A stretch of DNA of 39,629 nt from Myxococcales bacterium. Its GTDB lineage: Bacteria; Myxococcota_A; Polyangia; Haliangiales; Haliangiaceae. The DNA is taken from NCBI GenBank assembly GCA_024222395.1, contig JAAEPE010000183.1, positions 1-39,629 on the forward strand. Direction: 5' to 3'. Below are positions 31,467 through 39,261 of this stretch, one piece after another. The position numbers and the translations under genes were made by a program. The number at the start of each line of letters is the position of its first letter. Positions within the stretch are counted from its first letter, which is position 1. The notes beneath the pieces were generated by a model. The model was not told where the DNA came from. It worked only from the letters and a program-made list of their open reading frames with translations, and searched no databases.

Positions 31467-31960
31467 TCGGCCGGAATCGGGAGTTCTGTGGCAACAGTGA
31501 AGTTCCTGTAGTTCTCACGCCGCAGTGATTCGATCGCGCCGGATCCCGGTTTGCCCTCGACCGCAATCGTCACTCGGCCTCGCGTGGGTGAGATGATCAC
31601 AACCCGTAGCGCGTCCGGCAGACTGGACAAACAAACGTTCTCAACTACCAATATGTGGTCGTTCTTGTAGGCGCACGAGAATCTACGCATCGTGCCCGGC
31701 CATGGCCCCATCCCTACAAACTCAAGAGGACTGGCAAGCGCACTCGCAATCGCTTCGGCCACCGGATAGAGCCCCTTGGGCTCGGAGACGACAGGATCCG
31801 CCACGGAGGGCGAGGACTGGGCATTTTCGGAGATCTCCACGGGCTGGCCGGTTGGGGACGACCTAGTGACTAGGGGCGTCGGTGTGATCGGCACGGGCTT
31901 CACCTGCCCACCGCAAGCTATGCAAGAGACCACTACAAGATACCCCAGTGCGCGCCTCAC
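31463..31960 (-). CDS. Lipoprotein of unknown function
   Basis: A 165-residue predicted lipoprotein with signal peptide MRRALGYLVVVSCIACGG (lipobox CIAC), a Pro/Thr/Ser-rich linker and a small C-terminal domain (VGMGPWPGTMRRFSCAYKND then HILVVENVCLSSLPDALRVV). It is translationally coupled to the downstream frameshifted gene by a GTGA overlap. No homologous family is evident. Confidence 0.72.
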   Translation of the reverse strand: MRRALGYLVVVSCIACGGQVKPVPITPTPLVTRSSPTGQPVEISENAQSSPSVADPVVSEPKGLYPVAEAIASALASPLEFVGMGPWPGTMRRFSCAYKNDHILVVENVCLSSLPDALRVVIISPTRGRVTIAVEGKPGSGAIESLRRENYRNFTVATELPIPAE

Positions 31961-32153
31961 GAGTTGAAACTAACATAGACTGATGACGGTCAGTTCCATG
32001 TCGCTGCTGGCCCCAAGAAATCCCAGTCTCATGCTGAAGCCTAAGAAGAAGCCGTAGGTATTCGGGATGCACAATAGGGGGCATCAAGGCCGCGGCAAGA
32101 GGCGAGCCTGGCAGCCATTCGACAAGGTGAGATCAGTATCGGACAATGCCTGC

Positions 32154-32603
32154 ATGCCCCCGCAACAGCCGATCCTTGTTCTCTTCTCCGGGGTCACTCT
32201 GCTCAGTGCTTGCAAAGAGGGCAAGGACACAAGGCTACAGCAAGAGCCGATTGGATCCATCGACCCCGCCCCTGTTGCGTCCGCTCCATCACCGGTGACG
32301 AATCTCCCGAACGATTCGGATCTCCCGATCTTCGCGGCGACTCCGCTCAAGGGGCCGCTCGCGTCGCACAAAGAGCTCTGCACTCACTTCGAGATTTGGG
32401 ATAGCGATTGTGCCCCAAAGAAGGGATTACTTCTCGACGTTCCCAGAGCCCCTTTTGAGGCCGCACAAGCAGTGATCCGAAGAGCACGCCCCGATAGGGA
32501 AATCGAGAATCCAGGCACCTGCGAATTTGGAATCAAGGTTGGCGTACAGTGGTTCCTTGGTGATGAGTTACTCTCTTGCATGCCAGAGGCACCGGCCTCC
32601 TGA
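32154..32603 (+). CDS. Small lipoprotein of unknown function
   Basis: A 149-residue predicted lipoprotein: MPPQQPILVLFSGVTLLSAC, with lipobox LLSAC, followed by a Pro/Ser/Ala linker and a compact domain with Cys pairs (HKELCTHFEIWDSDCAPKKG; NPGTCEFGIKVGVQWFLGDE). The ATG at 32154 starts the signal peptide; an open frame continues upstream to 32067 but without homology. The next gene follows after 12 bp. The Cys-containing domain suggests folding outside the cytosol. Confidence 0.62.
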   Translation: MPPQQPILVLFSGVTLLSACKEGKDTRLQQEPIGSIDPAPVASAPSPVTNLPNDSDLPIFAATPLKGPLASHKELCTHFEIWDSDCAPKKGLLLDVPRAPFEAAQAVIRRARPDREIENPGTCEFGIKVGVQWFLGDELLSCMPEAPAS

Positions 32604-32615
32604 GAGGCGCTCGGA

Positions 32616-32917
32616 ATGGTGCCCCAGGACAAGGCGAATCCGGTCATGATCATCGACTACAAAGTTACTTGGTTTGATACCGGTGGCTCCGACAGCACGA
32701 TCTACCGAATATTCTGCGGCGTTGGGCAATCGGGAAGACCGAGTTGCACCACGGAGGCGTTGCCGTGGCCAACGAGATCTACGACGAGGAGGACGAGGCA
32801 ACTAGCGCGGCTGGGCGCAGGACGTTCAATACAGCCCTCGACAGCAACGGGGTACTCAGGACAGAGGATCCAGACAACGAAGGCGTAGAGAGGGTCCGCC
32901 AGCTTCGGTTTCCGTAG
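32616..32917 (+). pseudogene. Small protein gene with a frameshift
   Basis: An ATG with GAGAGG about 9 nt upstream begins VPQDKANPVMIIDYKVTWFD, then TGGSDSTIYRIFCGVG. Near 32720-32730 the coding signal moves to another frame: AIGKTELHHGGVAVANEIYD, DEATSAAGRRTFNTALDSNG, and a stop at 32915-32917. Joined length would be about 100 residues. It follows the lipoprotein in the same direction and in the same phase as that gene's TGA, so the two might once have been a single gene. No family recognised. Confidence 0.5.
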
Positions 32918-33021
32918 CAGCTCTACCTCGCACTAGATACCAGCGACGGTCACGCTCATGATCAAACTACTTCGAGTCTTCTTCGCCACTACAAGGTGGC
33001 GATAGTTATGCTTCGCGAACC

Positions 33022-33816
33022 CTAGAGCGACCAGCTCGTCACCCACACCGGAGCAACATATCCAGGCTCGAAGTGAGGCGTGTAGTACTCATCAACGTCG
33101 ATTTCTTCCTCGTCGTCGTCTCGCTCCCCCTCTTCCACGGGTTCGTCTGCGGAGAGTTCTTCTTCCAACGCCTTAAGTTCGAGATTCATCTCGGCACCTT
33201 CTCGAATGATGTCCTCCAAGACTTCGATTCCCTTAACGTGTCCGTCTACCGGATCCTCGTAGGCCAAATCCTCTGTTGCGACGGAGCAATTACAGACTTC
33301 CTGCACTTCCTGCCAGAGTTCTGCATCATGCAGATCTTTCTGCCAACTCCCCTCCTCGTTAAATAGGCCTTCATTAATGAAACTCAAGAAGGCGACAGTC
33401 GTAGGATCGATCTTCTTGAATTCGGCAACGGCAATGCGAAGGTCCGCCCATATTTCCTTCTCGATATACGCATTCCAATCGTCTTCACTCTCAAACTCGA
33501 AGAAGGTCTCGTAAGCGAAGACCGCTTCATCGAGATCCACAAAGGCATAGATATCGAACGTTCGCAGAAACTCACGAAACTGGGCTCGATAGATGCCAAG
33601 GGCCGCTGTGCCAGAATCCGAGAGTATGTATGTGCTTTCCTCAGAGCGCTGCAAGTGTCCCCGTCCTTCGAGCCAAGCCAAGGTTGGCTCGAGCAAGGTG
33701 TCGGCGCCAACGAGTGCCTGAGCTAGGGAGCCACCCATCTCGTAGACGTAGTTAAGGGTGACGATGCCGGCAAACTGCTGCTGCTTCTCTGCGTCGATAC
33801 GATGCTCGCGAATCAT
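33022..33816 (-). CDS. Acidic protein with possible winged-helix N-terminus
   Basis: A 264-residue cytosolic protein. Residues 10-80 (QQFAGIVTLNYVYEMGGSLA, LEPTLAWLEGRGHLQRSEES, YILSDSGTAALGIY) have the helix-helix-wing pattern of a winged helix, including a terminal beta hairpin. The middle has aromatic/acidic helices. The last about 60 residues are extremely acidic (ERDDDEEEIDVDEYY) then hydrophobic (YVAPVWVTSWSL). It is the third gene of the MtfA-type operon, 47 bp downstream of the peptidase gene, and could be a partner or substrate of it. No family is recognised with certainty. Confidence 0.7.
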   Translation of the reverse strand: MIREHRIDAEKQQQFAGIVTLNYVYEMGGSLAQALVGADTLLEPTLAWLEGRGHLQRSEESTYILSDSGTAALGIYRAQFREFLRTFDIYAFVDLDEAVFAYETFFEFESEDDWNAYIEKEIWADLRIAVAEFKKIDPTTVAFLSFINEGLFNEEGSWQKDLHDAELWQEVQEVCNCSVATEDLAYEDPVDGHVKGIEVLEDIIREGAEMNLELKALEEELSADEPVEEGERDDDEEEIDVDEYYTPHFEPGYVAPVWVTSWSL

Positions 33817-33863
33817 GAGTCTCTTTTAGGACGCAATGCCACAGAAAGAAACCTTGTCGAGAC

Positions 33864-34589
33864 CTAGACCTGCGGATCCACACCGTAGAAGCGGCGCAGT
33901 TCCGCGTAGAGATCGGGTGTGCTCTCGGCCATCTGCTCCGGCCGCTCAAAGAAGGCCTCGGTTGCCACAGCAAAGAACTCAGCCTCATTGGTGGCCCCGT
34001 ATTCTCTCAGAACGCGCCTCTCACCCTTCTTCCCAGCCCGCAATCGCTCGTAGCACTCGCTGAGAACCAGTGCCCAGGGGCGGTAGTGGCCGCGCGCACG
34101 TAGTTCTGGCGTGCCATTGAAGTCGCCGCTGTTGCGGTCAAGCACGTGAGCAAACTCGTGCGTGGCCGTATCGTGGCCATCGTGTGGATTCTTGAGCCCC
34201 TGCACCACCGCATCCCACGACAGGACAACCGTTCCCCAGGCATGCGCTTCTCCGAGGACGACTGAGTCTTCGGCCGGATGATGAAAATGGCTCGGATATA
34301 CGACAACTTCTGAGAGTCGCCCGTAGATGTCTTCATCGAGATGCAGCACCAGTCGCACGGCCGCGGCAGCAATTACGACTCGTACTTCATCATCGATTGA
34401 CATGCCGCCGGCTTCGATCCAGACCAGTCGCCACACGAAGACCTTCAGGCGCGACAGAAAGCGCTCCCGGTCCCTCACGTCAAAGGCTTCGAAAAACGGA
34501 ACGTTCTCCTCCAGAATGCCAACCCAGTGCGCCGGCAAGTCGCGCTTCTCAAATCGCGAACGCTTCCACGCTCGCCACAACCCGAACAC
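33864..34589 (-). CDS. mtfA: Zinc-dependent peptidase, MtfA (M90) family
   Basis: A 241-residue cytosolic metallopeptidase. The zinc motif HEFAH lies at residues 144-148, followed by VLD as in Escherichia MtfA (HEFAHKLD), and NEAEFFAVATEAFFERP near 201-217 supplies the further acidic ligand. Length is close to the family (about 265). MtfA is known to bind the regulator Mlc and cleave peptides; no Mlc-like gene is visible here. It is the middle gene of a three-gene unit with a 14-bp gap from the small upstream gene. Substrate unknown; the neighbouring winged-helix-like protein is a candidate partner. Confidence 0.9.
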   Translation of the reverse strand: MFGLWRAWKRSRFEKRDLPAHWVGILEENVPFFEAFDVRDRERFLSRLKVFVWRLVWIEAGGMSIDDEVRVVIAAAAVRLVLHLDEDIYGRLSEVVVYPSHFHHPAEDSVVLGEAHAWGTVVLSWDAVVQGLKNPHDGHDTATHEFAHVLDRNSGDFNGTPELRARGHYRPWALVLSECYERLRAGKKGERRVLREYGATNEAEFFAVATEAFFERPEQMAESTPDLYAELRRFYGVDPQV

Positions 34590-34603
34590 GCCTTCTCCGC
34601 TCC

Positions 34604-34948
34604 CTAGCCTTCGAGTTTCTCGACGATGAGTTCGATGAACGCGCTGGCTCCGAAGTCACGGTAGGAATACTCCTCTTCGAACCAAGCGACGATCGAATCG
34701 GCCTTGCCCTCGCGCATCTGTGCTTTCACAGATGCATAGCCACCAGTGAGCTCGACGAGCCGGCCTATCACCCCCTCTGCGGCAGGATGATCGGCTCCGT
34801 AGCGTGCGCGCAGCCAGGTGAAGATGAAATATACGAGCGCCGGATCTGCTTCCTCAATGCGCCGAGCGGCCGTGGAGGTTGTCAAAGTGCCGTTCTCGAT
34901 CCCCTGCAGGAGGTAGAGCGCTTCCTGTTGTTCTTGCGCGAAGGCCAT
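34604..34948 (-). CDS. Small helical protein of unknown function
   Basis: A 114-residue, wholly helical-looking cytosolic protein (ALYLLQGIENGTLTTSTAAR; VYFIFTWLRARYGADHPAAE; SIVAWFEEEYSYRDFGASAF). No Cys clusters and no signal peptide. It is the first gene of the operon with the MtfA-type peptidase, 14 bp upstream, which suggests a joint role. Not recognised as a family member. Confidence 0.7.
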   Translation of the reverse strand: MAFAQEQQEALYLLQGIENGTLTTSTAARRIEEADPALVYFIFTWLRARYGADHPAAEGVIGRLVELTGGYASVKAQMREGKADSIVAWFEEEYSYRDFGASAFIELIVEKLEG

Positions 34949-35222
34949 GCCACGGCAGCATATGGCACTTTGCCGGTCTGCCCACCGAGTGGGGGGCGGC
35001 TCCGTTGATATCGTGCCCCCCTAGAAACGTGTGCTGGCATACTTACCTGGAGCGTCCTAGAGGCGATCGGAGATCCTGAGGCTGGCCTTCGAGAGCATTT
35101 CTGAGCGACGAGTGGATAGAAATCGATCCTAACCTCGCGTTTTGGGGTAAAAGGAGCAATCTCTCGCTGTTGGGCGGGACGTCGCGATTAGCGCTGTAGC
35201 GCAAGAATAGGGATTAGGAAGA

Positions 35223-35675
35223 ATGTCGAGTAAATTGTTTGTAGGCGGCTTGAGCTGGGACACAACTGACCAGAGTCTGGCAGCAGCCTTTTCTGCCTTT
35301 GGCACAGTCACTGATGCAAAGGTCATTCTTGACCGTGATACGGGCCGCTCGCGCGGTTTTGGTTTCGTGACTTTCGATGCCCCTGCCGATGCACAGAAGG
35401 CAATCGCCGAGATGGACGGGGCCGACCTTGACGGTCGCGCAGTTCGAGTGAACGAGGCTGAAGACAAACCTCGTCGCAGCAGCGGCGGCGGCGGCGGACG
35501 CGGTGGCTACGGCGGCGGCGGCGGCGGCTACGATGGCGGCGGCGGCGGCGGCGGTGGCTACGATGGCGGCGGCGGACGCGGCGGCAAGCCCAGTGGCGGA
35601 CGCGGCGGCAAAGGTCGCGGCAAGGGAAGCCAGCGTGGTGGACGCGGTGGCGGACGCGACGACGATCGCTGGTAG
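35223..35675 (+). CDS. RRM RNA-binding protein with Gly-rich tail
   Basis: A 150-residue protein. A single RNA recognition motif fills residues 1-80: RNP2 KLFVGGL at 4-10, RNP1 RSRGFGFVTF at 43-52, with the aromatic residues needed to stack on RNA bases. The C-terminal 65 residues are almost entirely Gly with Arg and Tyr (GGYDGGG, GGRGGK), an RGG-like low-complexity tail encoded by GGC runs. Such cyanobacterial/proteobacterial RNA-binding proteins bind single-stranded RNA and some are cold-induced; a cold-shock gene lies just downstream. AGGAAG precedes the ATG. A dyad (GCGCTGTAGCGC) sits in the leader. Confidence 0.92.
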   Translation: MSSKLFVGGLSWDTTDQSLAAAFSAFGTVTDAKVILDRDTGRSRGFGFVTFDAPADAQKAIAEMDGADLDGRAVRVNEAEDKPRRSSGGGGGRGGYGGGGGGYDGGGGGGGGYDGGGGRGGKPSGGRGGKGRGKGSQRGGRGGGRDDDRW

Positions 35676-35690
35676 AATCCGCGACGATCA

Positions 35691-35717
35691 ATCCCGCGAG
35701 GGTGTTGCTCGCGGGAT
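35691..35717 (+). terminator. Perfect 10-bp hairpin after the RRM gene
   Basis: ATCCCGCGAG and CTCGCGGGAT pair fully around a 7-nt loop, 15 bp after the stop codon. No clear T-run follows. A second 9-bp hairpin with a 4-nt loop (CCATGTCCC/GGGACATGG) lies at 35738-35759. Together they probably end transcription. Confidence 0.6.
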
Positions 35718-35919
35718 CTAGCCCTCGATTTCATGTCCCATGTCCCCTGCGGGACATGGCTGGTTTGCGGTCGACACGCGGGATAAGAGCCTGGTTGCAT
35801 AGCAGCCGGGCTTTGCGTACTTCAGCGCACACCTTGTGAGTCATCGCAAAGAAACATCATTCCTCACATTCATCTGGGGATCCTGCCGTGAGCCTGTGCT
35901 AGAGTTTGCACAAGCCACA

Positions 35920-35936
35920 GGCACCAAGGTGGTGCC
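35920..35936 (+). promoter_or_regulatory. Leader hairpin of the cold-shock gene
   Basis: GGCACC and GGTGCC form a perfect 6-bp stem around AAGGT, 29 bp before the cold-shock start. The loop contains a ribosome-site-like AAGG. The gap from 35760 to 35919 holds no gene I can support. Cold-shock mRNAs often have structured leaders; this is consistent but unproven. Confidence 0.4.
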
Positions 35937-35965
35937 GCTAACGGCGACAACGAAAAGAGATAAGG

Positions 35966-36163
35966 ATGAGTGAAGGTACTATCAAACGAATAACCGACAA
36001 GGGATTTGGATTCATCGCTACAGGCGACGACAAGGACGTTTTTTTTCACATGTCTGCTTGCGAAGGATGCCATTTCGATGACCTCCAAGAGGGACAGCGC
36101 GTCTCGTTTGAGATTGGTGAAGGCCCTAAAGGCCCTCGCGCTGAGAACGTCCGCGTTCTCTAG
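35966..36163 (+). CDS. Cold-shock domain protein (CspA family)
   Basis: A 65-residue single-domain nucleic-acid-binding protein: RNP1 KGFGFIAT at residues 11-18 and RNP2 VFFHMS near 25-30, then GQRVSFEIGEGPKGPRAENV. It would bind single-stranded RNA or DNA and melt secondary structure. Length matches the family (about 65-70). It has GATAAGG before the ATG and a strong terminator after the stop, so it is monocistronic. A Cys pair (ACEGC) in the mid-loop is unusual for the family. Confidence 0.95.
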   Translation: MSEGTIKRITDKGFGFIATGDDKDVFFHMSACEGCHFDDLQEGQRVSFEIGEGPKGPRAENVRVL

Positions 36164-36195
36164 ATTTTAGATTCGAATCCGAAACAACTAGCAAA

Positions 36196-36227
36196 GCCCA
36201 GGGTCATTTTGGCTCTGGGTTTTTTTT
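36196..36227 (+). terminator. Intrinsic terminator of the cold-shock gene
   Basis: CCCAGGG pairs with CTCTGGG (one G-U) and is followed by a run of eight T, a textbook rho-independent terminator 33 bp after the stop codon. Confidence 0.92.
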
Positions 36228-36256
36228 GTCACTAGTCTCGTAGCTGCGGAGAAGTC

Positions 36257-36392
36257 TTAGTCCTTCACTTGGTTGCTGCCTCGACGGCGAGCCCAGCCCA
36301 AGACCAAGAAGAGTAGTGCCACGCCGCTCGTCTCGCCGCTGCCGCCGCTGGTCGAGCAAGCCCCGTTGCCATTAATCATAGATAGTATCATC
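36257..36392 (-). pseudogene. 3' end of a MYXO-CTERM-type surface protein gene, cut by IS66
   Basis: The minus-strand frame reads INGNGACSTSGGSGETSGVA, then LLFLVLGWARRRGSNQVKD and a TAA at 36257-36259. A Gly/Ser-rich spacer with one Cys, a single hydrophobic helix and a terminal Arg cluster make the tripartite MYXO-CTERM sorting signal of Myxococcota surface proteins (Cys in the motif, helix, Arg). Nothing of the protein's main body is present: at 36393 the sequence changes to the IS66 terminus. The remainder must lie beyond the right edge or is lost. Confidence 0.72.
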
Positions 36393-36444
36393 GTAAGACC
36401 TAGCCGTGCCACGCCCCCCCCGAAAACGAGCACCCGCGGAGCGA

Positions 36445-36651
36445 TCAGTCCGCTTGGGCGGCCTGGAAATCGTGAGGCAGCAGCACCGCGCCGGGCGTCG
36501 AGAGGGCTACTTCCGCCGCGGCGCGGAGGTATTTCCTTGAATCGATCTTCAGCATGCGGCAGGTGCCGATAAGGCTGTAGAAGATCGCCGCGACTTCCGC
36601 CCCGCGCTCTGATTTCGATCCGTTGTGATTCTTGCGACCGATAACCGGCGA
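36445..36651 (-). pseudogene. IS66 transposase (tnpC), C-terminal fragment
   Basis: Encodes PVIGRKNHNGSKSERGAEVA, then IFYSLIGTCRMLKIDSRKYL and AAAEVALSTPGAVLLPHDF. This is the end of IS66 transposases, where the Asn-Gln-x-Glu region is followed by GRKNxxGSxSERG and the helical C-terminus. The upstream part of the gene is at 39254 onward, beyond a 2.6-kb insert. Reading out of the insert into this piece gives nonsense residues before PVIG. Confidence 0.85.
36644..36651. repeat. Left core repeat of the recombinase element
   Basis: ACCGGCGA, identical to the copy at 39254-39261. It is the point at which IS66 transposase sequence gives way to the insert, so it is a candidate crossover core (attL). 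Confidence 0.75.
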
Positions 36652-36728
36652 TAGTCCATTCTGCCCATCACGAATTTCGTGCATGGCCAAAATACTCGTG
36701 GCATCCACTCTGTGAGCAAGAAGTTGCG

Positions 36729-37139
36729 GTGCAGTATCGCGAGCACCGTCGCGGAGAACTGGTTTATGTCTGCCAGACACCCGATGGAACGTGCGAGGTG
36801 CTCCCTGCTTGGATGTTTGACTCTGCCCGCTGTGCGCAGATGCGGGTTGGGCAAGCGCAGATCTCAGCGGAGGCACTCGTACAGCTGCGTGAACTTCTGA
36901 GTACGCTCGGCTTTGATCAAATATTGCTCGAAGCCGAGAACCAACAGGAGAAGAATGATGCAACACAGCCAGAAGAAGTCGGAGGCAACCCATCGGACGT
37001 CAACGAGGCAGTTGCCACTGTTTCAAAACATGGTGGCAATTCAAAGGATCGACCCGAAGGTTCGGGAAGCGGCAATCACAATGTTAGCAACACTGTTACT
37101 CAAAGCGGCACAGAGCGCAGCCCTGGGAGAAACGAATAA
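36729..37139 (+). CDS. DUF5372-like accessory protein of the recombinase element
   Basis: A small protein encoded just ahead of the recombinase, whose ATG overlaps its stop (TAATG). Visible sequence: VQYREHRRGELVYVCQTPDG, CEVLPAWMFDSARCAQMRVG, ISAEALVQLRELLSTLG, then a disordered polar tail. The lPAWMFD block and overall pattern resemble DUF5372 (y4bF-type) proteins that accompany such recombinases. The GTG at 36729 seems internal, since the coding signal continues upstream in frame (KYSWHPLCEQEVA) to a TAA just left of the core without ATG, GTG or TTG. The function is unknown; a directionality or DNA-binding factor is possible. Confidence 0.6.
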   Translation: MQYREHRRGELVYVCQTPDGTCEVLPAWMFDSARCAQMRVGQAQISAEALVQLRELLSTLGFDQILLEAENQQEKNDATQPEEVGGNPSDVNEAVATVSKHGGNSKDRPEGSGSGNHNVSNTVTQSGTERSPGRNE

Positions 37140-39243
37140 TGCGCAGTGAGCTAACACCACAACTGCTTGATCGTCGAGCCATCGTCTATGTTCGGCAATC
37201 GACAACCATGCAGGCTGAAAACAATCTTGAAAGCAAGCGGCTGCAATATGCACTTGCCGACCTAGCCCGTGAGTACGGGTTTCGCGATGTCGTTGTCATC
37301 GACGAAGACCTTGGGCGCTCCGCTTCTGGAGCAATCGACCGCCCCGGTTTTCGCGGACTCCTAGCGCAAATCTGTGACGGCACCGTAGGTGCCGTGTTTT
37401 GCTCTGAAGCATCTCGTCTATCTCGAAACGGCCGATTGGCAGCAACTACACGAGTTGTGTGGATTCTTCGATGCTCGTGTGATCGATCCTGATGGAGTGT
37501 ACGACCCAAGTATTCCCAATGATCGCCTTCTACTCGGTCTCAAAGGAACCATCAGTGAATTTGAACTCACGATCATGCGCCGACGATTGAGAGAAGGAGC
37601 TTTAGCCAAGGCGGCACGTGGCGATCTTCGCATCCCGGTTCCCACTGGCTTTGTCTGGCCGCAAGACACTGGACTCGAAATGGATCCCGACCAGAGGGTG
37701 CAAGATGCAATTCACAGTGTCTTTCGTCTTTTCGATCGTTTGGGCAGTGCTCGTCAAGTTCTACTACATATGCGGAGTGAAGGGCTTTTGTTTCCCCGCT
37801 CTTCCGACGGGAGAACGACAAGGGAATTTGTGTGGCGTGATCCTGGATATCGAAACGTCATCACGGTCATGCAGAATCCGTTCTATGCCGGTGCCCATGT
37901 CTACGGAAAATCGCGAGCACAAACCGAGATGAAAAACGGCCGGATGCGAAGGCGATACGGTCGCGTACATGACCAGAGCGATTGGAACGTTCTCATTCAT
38001 GATCATCATAGTTCTTACATCTCATGGGAGCAGTTCGAGATCAACCGGGAGCGCCTGGCGCGCAATGCACTTGGAAAGCGGTCTGGGAGCGCGAAATCGG
38101 GTCGAGGCGGCCAAGCACTGCTTAGTGGACTACTTCGGTGTCGCCGATGCGGACGCATGTTGGCGGTTACCTATTCTGGTCGAAAGACACCGTTGCCGCG
38201 CTACCACTGCAATATCGGCCACGCCATGCACGGACTTGCACGATGCACAACATTCTCGGCACGGCTCCCAGACGAAGCTATCACGCGCGAAGTCTTGCTT
38301 GCAGTGCAGCCACTCTCGTTAGAAGCTGCATTGGTGGCACAGAGCGATGCAAGCGACCAGGCTCTCGAACGAGAGCGAGCACTACAGCTTGAAAGAGAGC
38401 AAGCTCAGTATGCCGTCCAGATCGCGGCCCGCCGATACCAATCGGTGGATCCGGATAACAGACTTGTTGCGGCAGAACTCGAAACAAGATGTAACGCAGC
38501 GACCAAGGAACTGCAGGCGTGTGACGCGAAGATCGAAGCGGATCTAGAGCGAGCACCGATCACCGTATCGCGCAACACGTTGCTCTCTCTCTCAGAAGCT
38601 CTCGAAGCTGCGTGGCGAGCGCCTACGACGGACATGAAGACTAAGCAACGTCTCATCCGCACACTCATTGAAGAGATCGTCGTGGACGTCGATGAGGACA
38701 CACGCGAGGTCGTATTTCTAGTCCATTGGCACGGTGGGCATCACTCAGAACTGCGCACCCGCAAACCACAAACCACAAACGGGTGAACATAGAAACCGTG
38801 CCCCTGAGCAGGCGAGTGCTCTTATTCGAGAAATGGCCACCCAATGGACCGACGGCTACATCGCAGCGACGCTCAATCGCCTCGGGCTGAGGACAGGCCA
38901 AGGAAATACCTGGAACGCGGTGCGCGTGGGCTCTTACCGCCTCAAGCACGATGTGCCTGCCTATCAGTCTGCCGTCAAAGACGGCCAATATCTGACGATG
39001 ACGGCTGCTACCAAGCAGCTCGGCGTCTCAAGCTACTTGCTTCGCCGGCTCGTAGAATCGGGCGTACTGCCCGCGCGACAAGTCGTCAAGGACGCACCAT
39101 GGCAGATTGTGGCCGCGGACCTTGAACGGCCGGAATTCCGCAGAGCATTGCAAGAGCGCCGCAGACGTGGGCGCCCGTCGCGAAACTCCAACGATCGACG
39201 TACTCTTAGAATTCCAGGCATTTCGCAAGGAGCAGCACAATGA
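37139..39243 (+). pseudogene. Large serine recombinase, two frameshifts
   Basis: About 700 codons in all. N-terminal catalytic domain: IVYVRQSTTMQ (nucleophile S21), IDEDLGRSASGAIDRPGF, FCSEASRLSRNGR. A frameshift at about 37430 then leads to DWQQLHELCGFFDARVIDPD, GVYDPSIPNDRLLLGLKGT and ISEFEL. The recombinase domain, a zinc ribbon (LLRCRRCGRMLAVTYSGRKT...) and a coiled coil follow. A second shift at 38763-38776 separates a C-terminal HTH part (GYIAATLNRLGLRTGQGNTW; TMTAATKQLGVSSYLLRRLV). The first shift equals one missing base in GGCCGATTGG; the second is a 7-bp tandem duplication. The gene ends 10 bp before the right core. Likely inactive unless the lesions are read errors. Confidence 0.88.
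38763..38776. repeat. 7-bp tandem duplication in the recombinase gene
   Basis: AAACCAC occurs twice in succession. Deleting one unit restores RTRKPQTGEHRNR, the expected junction in this recombinase family, so the duplication is the cause of the second frameshift. Confidence 0.85.
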
Positions 39244-39253
39244 TCCATACATC

Positions 39254-39261
39254 ACCGGCGA
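39254..39261. repeat. Right core repeat of the recombinase element
   Basis: ACCGGCGA, the second copy of the core. To its right, IS66 transposase coding resumes on the minus strand. Candidate attR. Confidence 0.75.

Larger units (their letters stand above)
36644..39261 (+). mobile_element. 2.6-kb serine-recombinase element inserted in IS66 tnpC
   Basis: Bounded by the 8-bp direct repeat ACCGGCGA. Removing the insert and one repeat joins the transposase halves in frame as AERCLRSPV-IGRKNHNG, matching the family consensus, so the boundaries are precise. It carries only two genes, a small DUF5372-like protein and a large serine recombinase, in one direction, with no cargo. There are no terminal inverted repeats, consistent with serine-integrase movement rather than DDE transposition. 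Confidence 0.85.

Noticed and set aside
31970..32080. Minus-strand fragment reading TYGFFLGFSMRLGFLGASSD before a TAG, like an outer-membrane protein end
   Set aside because: Only about 36 codons, bounded upstream by a stop, with no family match that I can support; too short to call.
35160..35200. Possible sigma-70 promoter before the RRM gene
   Set aside because: Only weak matches at uncertain spacing; not distinguishable from chance in GC-rich DNA.
35480..35660. Repetitive GGC-rich DNA considered as a CRISPR or satellite array
   Set aside because: It is simply the coding sequence of the Gly-rich tail of the RRM protein; no spacers and no fixed unit.
37420..37440. Programmed frameshift in the recombinase gene
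   Set aside because: No slippery sequence of the usual kind or downstream stimulator is evident, and the same gene carries a second lesion.
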